The position numbers and the translations under genes are program-made. Positions 1 through 6,390 of a DNA stretch of 6,507 bases are shown in pieces. This DNA comes from an uncultured Methanomassiliicoccales archaeon (GTDB lineage: Archaea > Thermoplasmatota > Thermoplasmata > SG8-5): contig CALKWP010000093.1 in NCBI GenBank assembly GCA_938004075.1, forward strand, positions 1 through 6,507, in the 5' to 3' direction. Within the stretch, counting starts at the first letter, position 1; each line of letters begins with the position of its first letter. The notes beneath the pieces were generated by a model. It worked only from the letters and a program-made list of their open reading frames with translations, was not told where the DNA came from and did no database searches.

Positions 1-1822
1 ATGCCTCGCCATAACGGCCCTCGGCCACAAGCTGCATCTGCCCGGGAACATCGGTTCCGGCAGGGCAGGTGTCCTGGCACGGGGTCAGGAACAGCGATGC
101 GCAGGATGAAGCCGGGCACTTCCTGCTCAGGATGTGCGCTTCGTATTCATGCCTGAAGTACTTCAGGGTGGTGAGGACCGGGTTGGGCGCTGTGCCACCG
201 AGAGCGCATAGCGAGCCATCGCGCACCTGCACTGCAAGTCGCTCCAGGATCTCAATGTCCTTCATGGTTCCGCCGCCCTGGGTGATGCGCTCAAGAATCT
301 CAAGCATTCTTCTTGTTCCCATTCTGCAGGGTGTGCATTGGCCACAGGATTCCTCTGCGCAGAAGTCCAGGAAATAGCGAGCGATATCCACCATGCAAGT
401 ATCCTCATCCATGGCGACCATTCCGCCAGAGCCGACGATTGATCCGAGCGCCTTTAGATTCTCGTAATCAACCTCGACATCCAGGTGTTCCGCGGGAATG
501 CAGCCGCCGGACGGCCCGCCAGTCTGCACCGCTTTGAATGGCCTTCCGTTCTGCATGCCGCCGCCAATCTCATAGATGATGTCTTTCATCTTTGTCCCCA
601 TGGGGATTTCCACGAGGCCGGGGCGCTCAATCTTGCCTACCAGGGAGAAGACCTTTGTAGCTTTGCTGCCTGCGGTTCCCATGTTGCTGAACCACTTGGC
701 GCCCTTCTCGAACACCATGGCTATGTTGGCCCATGTCTCAACGTTGTTCACGTTGGTGGGCTTTCCGTAAAGGCCATTCGTTGCCGGGTATGGTGGCCTG
801 GGCCTGGGTTCGCCCCTGTTGCCCTCGATGGACGTGATGAGTGCCGTCTCCTCTCCGCAAACGAATGCGCCGGCGCCTTCCATTATCTTCAATTCGAAGG
901 AGAAGTCGCTGCCCATGATGTTCTTGCCGAGTATGTTGAACTCCTCTGCCTGCTCGATGGCCTTCTGCAGCCTCTTGATTGCCAATGGGTATTCTGCTCT
1001 AACGTAGAGATACCCGATGGATGCGCCGATGGCATATCCGCCGATGATCATGCCTTCAATGACGCTGTGGGGGTCGCCCTCCAGCACGGCACGGTCCATG
1101 TATGCGCCCGGGTCGCCTTCATCCGCATTGCAGATGACATATTTCTGGTCACCCTTGGCATTCCGTGCAAACTGCCATTTCATGCCGGTCGAGGCACCAG
1201 CGCCTCCCCTGCCCCTGAGCCCTGAGTCCTTGACTTCGTCAATCACGCCCTGTGGCTTCAGGTCGTTGAGGGCCTTGAATGCGGAGCGATAGCCGCCCCT
1301 TGCCACATACTCCTCGATTGACTCGGGGTTGATGATTCCGCAATTCCTGAGTACGATTCTGACTTGCCTCGATAGGAACGGAATGTCCTTCAGGTTTGGA
1401 ATGCCCTCGTACTGCCAGGAATATCCGACGCGCCCATGCTCGCAAACTGAAAGCTCCTCGCAGAGCTGGCCCATTGCATATTCTTTCACGGGGCGGCCAT
1501 TCATCAGATGCTCGTCGATAATGCGCTTCATCTTGGTGGCGTCCACGTTCTGGTACACCACGCGGGGCTTCCCGGGCAGCTTTATGTCCACCAGCGGTTC
1601 CGCATGGCACATACCTATGCATCCAACCGAGACTATCTCGGGCTGTATGCCGGTCTCTTGCCAGTAGGCGGTGTATTCCTTCGTGAATTCCACCAGCTTG
1701 TTCGCGCCGGCAGCTACTCCGCAGGTGCCCAGCCCGAATATTACCATGGGCTTCTGTGACTCCAAAGTGCGCTTGCCTATCTTTGCTATTTCATCCAGAT
1801 CGCTCATTGTTTTGACAGTCAT
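1..1822 (-). CDS. nuoF: NuoF/HydB-like NAD(H)- and FMN-binding subunit, C-terminally extended, partial
   Basis: This is the flavoprotein subunit of a soluble hydrogenase or diaphorase complex, expected to exchange electrons between NAD(P)H and an iron-sulfur chain through FMN. The frame is open for 607 codons and leaves the window without a stop. Residues 26-115 form a thioredoxin-like [2Fe-2S] domain with C34, C68 and C72; the usual second cysteine of the C-x4-C pair is absent. The glycine-rich FMN loop is at 199-216 (SGLRGRGGAGASTGMKW) and the NAD(H) site at 232-252 (NADEGDPGAYMDR, then LEGDPH), which is the Hyd/Hox variant rather than the complex I variant. C493, C496, C499 and C539 bind the N3-type [4Fe-4S] cluster. 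After C569 and C574 the chain does not enter the usual HydB ferredoxin. It continues as CQDTCPAGTDVPGQM, resembling the start of a GltD/NfnB iron-sulfur domain. The ATG at 1822 follows AGGTGA with 4 nt spacing and lies 8 nt past the nuoE stop. A second ATG at 1807 is less well placed. Confidence 0.93.
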   Translation of the reverse strand, partial: MTVKTMSDLDEIAKIGKRTLESQKPMVIFGLGTCGVAAGANKLVEFTKEYTAYWQETGIQPEIVSVGCIGMCHAEPLVDIKLPGKPRVVYQNVDATKMKRIIDEHLMNGRPVKEYAMGQLCEELSVCEHGRVGYSWQYEGIPNLKDIPFLSRQVRIVLRNCGIINPESIEEYVARGGYRSAFKALNDLKPQGVIDEVKDSGLRGRGGAGASTGMKWQFARNAKGDQKYVICNADEGDPGAYMDRAVLEGDPHSVIEGMIIGGYAIGASIGYLYVRAEYPLAIKRLQKAIEQAEEFNILGKNIMGSDFSFELKIMEGAGAFVCGEETALITSIEGNRGEPRPRPPYPATNGLYGKPTNVNNVETWANIAMVFEKGAKWFSNMGTAGSKATKVFSLVGKIERPGLVEIPMGTKMKDIIYEIGGGMQNGRPFKAVQTGGPSGGCIPAEHLDVEVDYENLKALGSIVGSGGMVAMDEDTCMVDIARYFLDFCAEESCGQCTPCRMGTRRMLEILERITQGGGTMKDIEILERLAVQVRDGSLCALGGTAPNPVLTTLKYFRHEYEAHILSRKCPASSCASLFLTPCQDTCPAGTDVPGQMQLVAEGRYGEA

Positions 1823-1830
1823 GTGCTCAC

Positions 1831-2313
1831 CTACTCGAATTTCTCCATTATGCCTTCAAGCTGGGCCGTTCTGACCCTGCCAAAGGTCTCCTCGTCAATC
1901 ATTATCACAGGGCCCAGGCCGCAGCACCCCAGGCATCTGACGCTCTTCAGTGAGAAGCGCCCGTCCTTTGTTGTGCCGTTTACCTTTATGGCTAGTATGT
2001 CCTGGAATTTCTTCATGAGCCTCTTGGCTCCCTTGACATGGCATCCAGTGCCCATGCAAACGGATATTGTGTGGCGGCCAGGCGGGTCCAGGTTGAACTG
2101 ATGGTAGAATGTCGCAATGCCGTACAGGTCGGTGTAACTGGTTCCGATCTTCTCAGCCAGATACCTCATGTGCTCGTCTCTCAGCGAACCGTACTGTTTC
2201 TGGGCCAGCTGCAGCAGGAGAATCTTCTGGTGCGTCGGATCCTCCACTGAATCGACAATCTTGTCCAGAGTCCTCTTTTCCTCCCAAGTCAGCTGTTTCA
2301 CTTCTTCGGTCAT
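1831..2313 (-). CDS. nuoE: NuoE/HydC-like [2Fe-2S] subunit
   Basis: This 160-residue protein is the thioredoxin-like [2Fe-2S] subunit that partners NuoF in complex I, Hox diaphorases and trimeric bifurcating hydrogenases (HydC). The N-terminal half is the usual helical bundle (QLAQKQYGSLRDEHMRYLAE, then TDLYGIATFYHQF). The C-terminal half carries all four cluster ligands in the family spacing: C-x4-C in CMGTGC and C-x3-C in CLGCC. The length is normal for the family. The start chosen is the ATG at 2313, which overlaps the TGA of the upstream fusion gene as ATGA. It is preceded by GGTGA at 2322-2318 with 4 nt spacing, so translation is probably coupled. The in-frame ATG at 2343 would add ten residues inside the upstream coding region and has no comparable ribosome site. 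The downstream nuoF-like gene begins 8 nt after the stop. Confidence 0.93.
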   Translation of the reverse strand: MTEEVKQLTWEEKRTLDKIVDSVEDPTHQKILLLQLAQKQYGSLRDEHMRYLAEKIGTSYTDLYGIATFYHQFNLDPPGRHTISVCMGTGCHVKGAKRLMKKFQDILAIKVNGTTKDGRFSLKSVRCLGCCGLGPVIMIDEETFGRVRTAQLEGIMEKFE

Positions 2314-3794
2314 TTCTTCACCCCCCTGAGGTTCATGAGCCATTTAGTGCGCTCCTGGATTTCGGCATCATCAATCGTCGGGTAATTGCCGCCGCCATTC
2401 ATGCAACCCGCTAGGCATGGGAACACATCCACCGGGCCCTTGGCCAATTTGGCGGATGCCAGTTTGTCCTTAAGGTCTGCGGATATCCCGAAAGAGTTCT
2501 TGGCGCCGGGCATTCCCGGGTGCCTGAAGCCCTTTGCAACGGTCTTGCCGTCGTACTTGGCCTTGGCAGGGTCCATGAATTCCAGGTCGAGCTCCAATTG
2601 CTTGAAAAGCTCATCAAGGTCAGGCGCGGTGATCACATGGCTGAAGCCTTCAGCGCCCTTCATCGCGGTGCAGGGGCTCAGCAGGCAGGCGCCTTTCTCT
2701 TCTGCAAGGAGCAGGCTCCAGGGAGAGTTCTTCTCCTGGATTTCCAGCGTCCCTGGGTTCCTGGCCGCGAAGTAATTCTGCGCTGCAAGGCACCAGCTTG
2801 CCAGTATCGGTGATTTCGCCTTTGAGTCCTTCTCGGCGGACATGGCGAGGTAATTATCATACTGGAGTACCTTCTTGAAGCCAATTGACCTCAGCCCGGC
2901 GATGACGTATCTCTCGGCAAGTTCAGGCTCCATCTTTGAAAGCCCGCTGTGCCTCTGGACGAAGGATGCCAGCGCGACTGAGTCAATAGCAATCGAGAGC
3001 TTCTTCTTCCCGACTTCCTTGGCGAGGTCTTCCACCGGGGATTGCGTTCCCAGGGCTCCCACAGGGCAGGCTGAAACACATTGCCCGCATCTTATGCAGC
3101 CGTTGGCGTCGAAGCCGATGTTCTGCGGCGTCGAGATGATTGCCAGGCTTCCCTTTTCCACAACTCCGAGAGCATCTACGCCCAGCACATCCTGGCAGAT
3201 ATTGGCGCATCTGCGGCAGAGAATGCATTTGTTCGGATTGTAGGTAACAGTGGAGCGGTCATCAAATTCCATGTTTCGCAGAAGTATCTTGAAATCCAGG
3301 TCCTTGTTGGTGACTGGCGGCATGAATGCGATTCTCTTGATGTAGTAGAGAATCTGCTCTTTCCTTACAGGGCAGCCGCGTATGTAAAAGTCCACTTTCA
3401 CAACTTCATTGAGTGCCTTGGTGGGGAATACATCGAAGAACTCGTTGTCCTTCATCTGCTTGGCCGCATCCGGGTACACTTCCTTCTTGACGTCGTCCAC
3501 GGACCAGTCATTGCGCAGCTTGTTGACGCAGCCGGTGCAGGCGCAGTCGCCCATCGCTATCAGGATCTTGGCGTGGGCGCGGATGTTTTTCAACCGCTCT
3601 TCGTCAATGGGCCTGTTTATCGAGCCCTCGATAAACGCGATGTCGTAGTCATCTGAGTGTTCCTTCATTACCTCCCTGAAGGAGACGACCTCGACCCTGT
3701 CCAACAGTTCGAGTATCTCCTCTTCAAGGTTCGCAATCTGTAGTTCGCATCCTTCGCAGCTGGCGAAGTCGAAAACTGCTACCTTTGGCTTCAT
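2310..3794 (-). CDS. Hybrid [NiFe] small subunit / 2[4Fe-4S] ferredoxin / degenerate [FeFe]-hydrogenase H-domain fusion
   Basis: This 494-residue protein is the first gene of the operon. Residues 1-155 match the NuoB/[NiFe]-hydrogenase small-subunit fold (sulfhydrogenase delta, MvhG and HoxY relatives). The proximal [4Fe-4S] ligands are C13 and C16 (SCEGCELQI), C84 (GDCACTGC) and C141 (GCPV). Residues 185-250 hold two [4Fe-4S] clusters of NuoG/HoxU/HydA type: C190, C193, C196, C200 and C233, C236, C239, C243. Residues 266-494 align by eye with the H-cluster domain of [FeFe] hydrogenases: SIAIDSVALASF at the start, then motif 1 ASWCLAA (C335), motif 2 SPCTAMKGAE (C375) and motif 3 PCLAGCMNGGGNYP (C460, C464). 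The four cysteine ligands are kept, but neighbouring catalytic residues are not, and the domain is about 225 residues against about 360 in Clostridium CpI. It is probably cytoplasmic, since I see no signal peptide or membrane segment. A functional H-cluster, a plain [4Fe-4S] site or a purely structural role are all possible. Confidence 0.88.
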   Translation of the reverse strand: MKPKVAVFDFASCEGCELQIANLEEEILELLDRVEVVSFREVMKEHSDDYDIAFIEGSINRPIDEERLKNIRAHAKILIAMGDCACTGCVNKLRNDWSVDDVKKEVYPDAAKQMKDNEFFDVFPTKALNEVVKVDFYIRGCPVRKEQILYYIKRIAFMPPVTNKDLDFKILLRNMEFDDRSTVTYNPNKCILCRRCANICQDVLGVDALGVVEKGSLAIISTPQNIGFDANGCIRCGQCVSACPVGALGTQSPVEDLAKEVGKKKLSIAIDSVALASFVQRHSGLSKMEPELAERYVIAGLRSIGFKKVLQYDNYLAMSAEKDSKAKSPILASWCLAAQNYFAARNPGTLEIQEKNSPWSLLLAEEKGACLLSPCTAMKGAEGFSHVITAPDLDELFKQLELDLEFMDPAKAKYDGKTVAKGFRHPGMPGAKNSFGISADLKDKLASAKLAKGPVDVFPCLAGCMNGGGNYPTIDDAEIQERTKWLMNLRGVKK

Positions 3795-3800
3795 TTTCAT

Positions 3801-3806
3801 TCCTCC
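3801..3806 (-). promoter_or_regulatory. Shine-Dalgarno site that decides the fusion-gene start
   Basis: On the minus strand this reads GGAGGA. It directly abuts an in-frame ATG at 3800, leaving no spacer, but lies 6 nt before the next in-frame ATG at 3794. That supports the start MKPKVAVFDF. The open frame extends upstream to 3929, but the extra residues pass through the promoter region and have no family similarity. Confidence 0.75.
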
Positions 3807-3860
3807 GGACCCCTTAAATCGGGTGTTCGCGTGTCTATGACTGACAGTGAAATAATCCTT

Positions 3861-3870
3861 GTATAAATAT
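3861..3870 (-). promoter_or_regulatory. Archaeal TATA box for the hydrogenase-like operon
   Basis: On the minus strand this reads ATATTTATAC, an archaeal TATA-like element, preceded by TTAACAATGG where a BRE would lie. Transcription would start roughly 25 nt downstream, near 3840, giving a leader of about 45 nt before the ATG at 3794. The assignment rests on composition and spacing only. Confidence 0.5.
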
Positions 3871-3967
3871 CCATTGTTAAATTGTGAGAAATATGCAAAC
3901 TGGTATGTTTTGGCGGTCGCTTTGTACAAGAATGTTGGAATACATTGAAATAGAACACTTTAACGCT

Positions 3968-3986
3968 TGGGAAAGTCTATAAATAC
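3968..3986 (+). promoter_or_regulatory. Archaeal BRE/TATA promoter for nfnAB
   Basis: The element CTATAAATAC (3977-3986) is directly preceded by the purine-rich GGGAAAGT (3969-3976), a good match to an archaeal BRE plus TATA box. Expected initiation about 25 nt downstream falls near 4005-4010, about 48 nt before the nfnA start. No bacterial -35 element sits at the right distance: the nearest TTGAAA is about 27 nt upstream. Confidence 0.6.
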
Positions 3987-4023
3987 CGTGTTGAAATACT
4001 CGACTGACCCGGCGGAGAGGTCG

Positions 4024-4059
4024 ATGTTTATCGGCTCCGAAGGGAGGGATTTCGGATGA
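4024..4059 (+). CDS. Possible 11-codon leader ORF before nfnA
   Basis: A short frame encodes MFIGSEGRDFG and ends at a TGA that overlaps the nfnA ATG as ATGA. GGAG at 4014-4017 lies 6 nt before its ATG. The predicted transcript start near 4005-4010 would include it. The ribosome site used by nfnA (GGAGG, 4043-4047) lies inside this ORF, so it could couple or tune nfnA translation. It may equally be chance, since such short frames are common and the peptide has no recognisable feature. Confidence 0.22.
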   Translation: MFIGSEGRDFG

Positions 4060-4889
4060 GCAAAATACTGAGCATGAGAGAACTGGTGCCCACAATCTAC
4101 GAAGCTGTGGTGGAGGCGCCTGATATAGCGAAAAAGGCAAAGGCTGGAGAATTTTTGGTGGTAATGCCCGACGAGAAGGGAGAGCGCGTTCCGCTCACCA
4201 TCGCCGATTTCGACCGCGTGAAAGGCACCATCACGATTGTTTTCATGGCAATCGGCACGTCCACCCACAAGCTGGCAAAGATGAAGGCCGGCGATTCGTA
4301 CTATGCGTTCGTCGGGCCGCTTGGCCATGCATCCGAGATTGAAAATTACGGCACCGTGGTCCTTGTCGCGGGCGGCGTCGGCACCGCGCCGATATACCCA
4401 ATTGCCAGAGAGATGAAGAAGGCCGGCAACAAGGTCGTATGCATCCAGGGCGCCAGGACCAAGGAGCTGCTGTTCTGGGAAGACAAGATAGCAAGCGTGT
4501 GCGATGCGCACATCATCACGACCGATGACGGTACATTCGGAAGAAAAGCCCTTGTCACCGAGCCCCTGAAAGAGGTGTGCGAGAGGGAGAAGGTCGCTAT
4601 CGTCTACGCCATTGGCCCGGTCCCGATGATGAAGTTCTGCTCGCTGACAACGAAGCCGTTCGGCGTCAAAACAATAGTCAGCCTTAATTCTATAATGATT
4701 GATGCCACCGGCATGTGCGGCGGCTGCCGCGTCAATGTTGCCGGAAAGACCCAGTTCACATGCGTTGACGGCCCTGAATTTGATGGGCACCAGGTTGACT
4801 GGGACCTCCTCACCTCAAGGCAGAGGATATACGTGGAAGAGGAGAAATGCTCCCTTCAGAGATATGTTGAGCAGGGAGGGAGAGAATAA
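4056..4889 (+). CDS. nfnA: NfnA: ferredoxin-NADP+ oxidoreductase small subunit (sulfide dehydrogenase beta, SudB)
   Basis: This 277-residue protein is the FNR-like subunit of the electron-bifurcating NADH-dependent ferredoxin:NADP+ oxidoreductase, also known as sulfide dehydrogenase SudB in Pyrococcus. It would bind FAD and NAD(H). An N-terminal beta-barrel carries the flavin motif RVPLT (44-48). A Rossmann nucleotide site follows, with VLVAGGVGTAPIYPI (102-116). The C-terminal part binds a [2Fe-2S] cluster through D216, C221, C224 and C236 (DATGMCGGC, then FTC). This Asp-Cys3 ligation is a known trait of the family. The closing segment PEFDGHQVDWD is also typical. Length is normal. The ATG at 4056 has GGAGG at 4043-4047 with 8 nt spacing. 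The stop TAA overlaps the nfnB start as TAATG, so the two subunits are co-translated. Confidence 0.95.
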   Translation: MSKILSMRELVPTIYEAVVEAPDIAKKAKAGEFLVVMPDEKGERVPLTIADFDRVKGTITIVFMAIGTSTHKLAKMKAGDSYYAFVGPLGHASEIENYGTVVLVAGGVGTAPIYPIAREMKKAGNKVVCIQGARTKELLFWEDKIASVCDAHIITTDDGTFGRKALVTEPLKEVCEREKVAIVYAIGPVPMMKFCSLTTKPFGVKTIVSLNSIMIDATGMCGGCRVNVAGKTQFTCVDGPEFDGHQVDWDLLTSRQRIYVEEEKCSLQRYVEQGGRE

Positions 4890-6334
4890 TGCCGCCGAAA
4901 AAGGAAAGGGTTCCGATGCCCGAACAGGACCCGAAGGTTCGCGCGAAGAATTTCCTGGAAGTACCTCTGGGCTACACTCCCGAGATGGCGATGGAGGAGG
5001 CGAAGCGCTGCCTCCAATGCAAGAAGCCAGCATGCGTGTGCGGCTGCCCCGTGAACATCAACATACCGGGATTCATCAAGCTCATCGCGGAAGAGAAATT
5101 TGCGGAGTCCGCACGCAAGATAAAGGAGACAAACGCGCTTCCCGCGGTATGCGGCCGCGTCTGCCCGCAGGAGAGCCAGTGCGAGGCGAAATGCGTTCTC
5201 AACAAGGCCGGCCGCCCAATCGCAATCGGCCGCCTTGAGAGATTCGCCGCGGATTTCGAGCGCAACAACAACCTCGTCCAGATCCCGAAAAAGGCGCCCA
5301 AGAACGGCAAGCGCGTCGCAGTGATCGGCTCCGGCCCGTCAGGCCTCACCGTTGCTGGCGACCTTGTGCTGCTCGGTTATGATGTGACGATATTCGAGGC
5401 CTTCCACAAGCCGGGCGGCGTTCTGATGTATGGAATTCCGGAATTCAGGCTGCCAAAGGAGATTGTCGAGAAGGAAGTGGACTACCTGGTGAAGCTGGGC
5501 GTGGACCTTCGCCTCAACGAGATTGCCGGCAAGACCGTCTCAGTGGACGAGCTTTTAGGCGAGGAGAAATTCGACGCCGTATTCATCGGCGTCGGCGCAG
5601 GCCTTCCCAAGTTCCTGGGGATACCCGGGGAGAACTTCGGAGGCATGTATTCAGCCAACGAGTACCTGACCAGGAGCAATCTCATGAAGGCATACCGGTT
5701 CCCTGAATACGACACTCCCATTGTCAGGGGAAAGAAGGTCTGCGTGATTGGCGGCGGTAACGTTGCGATGGACGCGGCCAGGACCGCCCTGAGGCTCGGA
5801 GGCGAGGTTTTCATTGTCTACCGCAGAAGCAGGGAAGAGATGCCAGCCCGATTGGAGGAGGTCCACCATGCTGAGCAGGAAGGGGTTCAGATGCTGCTGC
5901 TTACCAACCCAATCGAGGTCATGGGAAACGACAAGAAGATGGTTTGCGGCCTGAAATGCTCCAGGATGGAGCTGGGCGAGCCTGACGAATCGGGCCGGCG
6001 GAAGCCTGTGGCAATCCCCAACTCTGATTTCATTATCGAGTGCGACCTTGTGATCAACGCCATCGGCGCTGGCGCGAACCCGCTCCTGACGACCACCACA
6101 AAGGGCCTGGAGCTCAACAAATGGGGCTACATCACGGCCGATGAATGGGGCAAGACCTCGAAGCCCGGTGTCTGGGCTGGCGGCGACATCGTGACCGGCA
6201 TGGCCACTGTCATCGAGGCCATGGGCGCCGGGAAACGCTCTGCGATGGACATCCATGAGAAATTGATGGGCGTCAAGAAGATCGCCGCCGCTCCTGAAGC
6301 GCTGCCAGAGGACATGAGCTGCGACAAGAAATAG
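4889..6334 (+). CDS. nfnB: NfnB: ferredoxin-NADP+ oxidoreductase large subunit (SudA, GltD-like)
   Basis: This 481-residue protein is the bifurcating subunit of NfnAB, related to the small subunit of glutamate synthase and often annotated as such (gltA or gltD). It would bind two [4Fe-4S] clusters, the bifurcating FAD and NADP(H). The N-terminal iron-sulfur domain contains C41, C44, C49, C51 and C53 (CLQCKKPACVCGCP) and C88, C92, C98 and C102 (CGRVCPQESQCEAKC). The FAD site is VAVIGSGPSGLTVAG (143-157). The NADP(H) site is VCVIGGGNVAMDAARTA (284-300), followed by YRRSREEMPA (311-320), whose arginines suit the 2'-phosphate. A second FAD contact is GVWAGGD (427-433). GGAGG at 4875-4879 is 9 nt from the ATG, and the ATG overlaps the nfnA stop. 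With nfnA alone upstream and no large glutamate synthase subunit, the Nfn assignment is preferred over glutamate synthase. Confidence 0.95.
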   Translation: MPPKKERVPMPEQDPKVRAKNFLEVPLGYTPEMAMEEAKRCLQCKKPACVCGCPVNINIPGFIKLIAEEKFAESARKIKETNALPAVCGRVCPQESQCEAKCVLNKAGRPIAIGRLERFAADFERNNNLVQIPKKAPKNGKRVAVIGSGPSGLTVAGDLVLLGYDVTIFEAFHKPGGVLMYGIPEFRLPKEIVEKEVDYLVKLGVDLRLNEIAGKTVSVDELLGEEKFDAVFIGVGAGLPKFLGIPGENFGGMYSANEYLTRSNLMKAYRFPEYDTPIVRGKKVCVIGGGNVAMDAARTALRLGGEVFIVYRRSREEMPARLEEVHHAEQEGVQMLLLTNPIEVMGNDKKMVCGLKCSRMELGEPDESGRRKPVAIPNSDFIIECDLVINAIGAGANPLLTTTTKGLELNKWGYITADEWGKTSKPGVWAGGDIVTGMATVIEAMGAGKRSAMDIHEKLMGVKKIAAAPEALPEDMSCDKK

Positions 6335-6347
6335 TTGTTGTAAAATG

Positions 6348-6386
6348 AAAAATGGGGGCGGCGTTTCAACCGCCCCATTCTCTCTA
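6348..6386. terminator. Hairpin terminator between convergent nfnB and gdhA
   Basis: The arms are AATGGGGGCGG (6351-6361) and CCGCCCCATT (6370-6379), pairing over ten bases with one bulged G around an eight-base loop. On the minus strand the hairpin is followed by TTTTTC and further T-rich sequence (6352 downwards), so it is a good intrinsic terminator for gdhA. On the plus strand only the weaker CTCTCTATT follows, so for nfnB it may act mainly as an RNA 3' stem. Confidence 0.7.
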
Positions 6387-6390
6387 TTGA

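Noticed and set aside
485..1225. A 246-codon plus-strand open frame
   Set aside because: It lies wholly antisense to the conserved NuoF-like gene, has no domain resemblance and reflects the GC-rich third positions of the real gene.
2314..2343. Ten-residue upstream start for the NuoE-like gene at 2343
   Set aside because: The ATG at 2313 has a GGTGA site and an ATGA overlap; the earlier ATG has neither.
3081..3656. A 191-codon plus-strand open frame
   Set aside because: It is antisense to the cysteine-rich small-subunit and ferredoxin domains of the fusion gene and has no recognisable features.
3795..3929. A 45-residue N-terminal extension of the fusion protein from an ATG at 3929
   Set aside because: It would cover the TATA box and ribosome site, and homology begins at the domain start just after 3794.
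3960..4790. A 276-codon minus-strand open frame almost as long as nfnA
   Set aside because: It is fully antisense to nfnA, whose flavin, nucleotide and cluster motifs are intact. It also runs across the nfnAB promoter.
5651..6256. A 201-codon minus-strand open frame
   Set aside because: It is a shadow of nfnB, where the plus-strand NADP(H) and FAD motifs are clear.
4889..6334. Glutamate synthase small subunit (gltD) as the identity of the second plus-strand gene
   Set aside because: It is paired and overlapping with an FNR-like NfnA/SudB gene and no large glutamate synthase subunit is present. The Nfn/Sud identity explains both genes.
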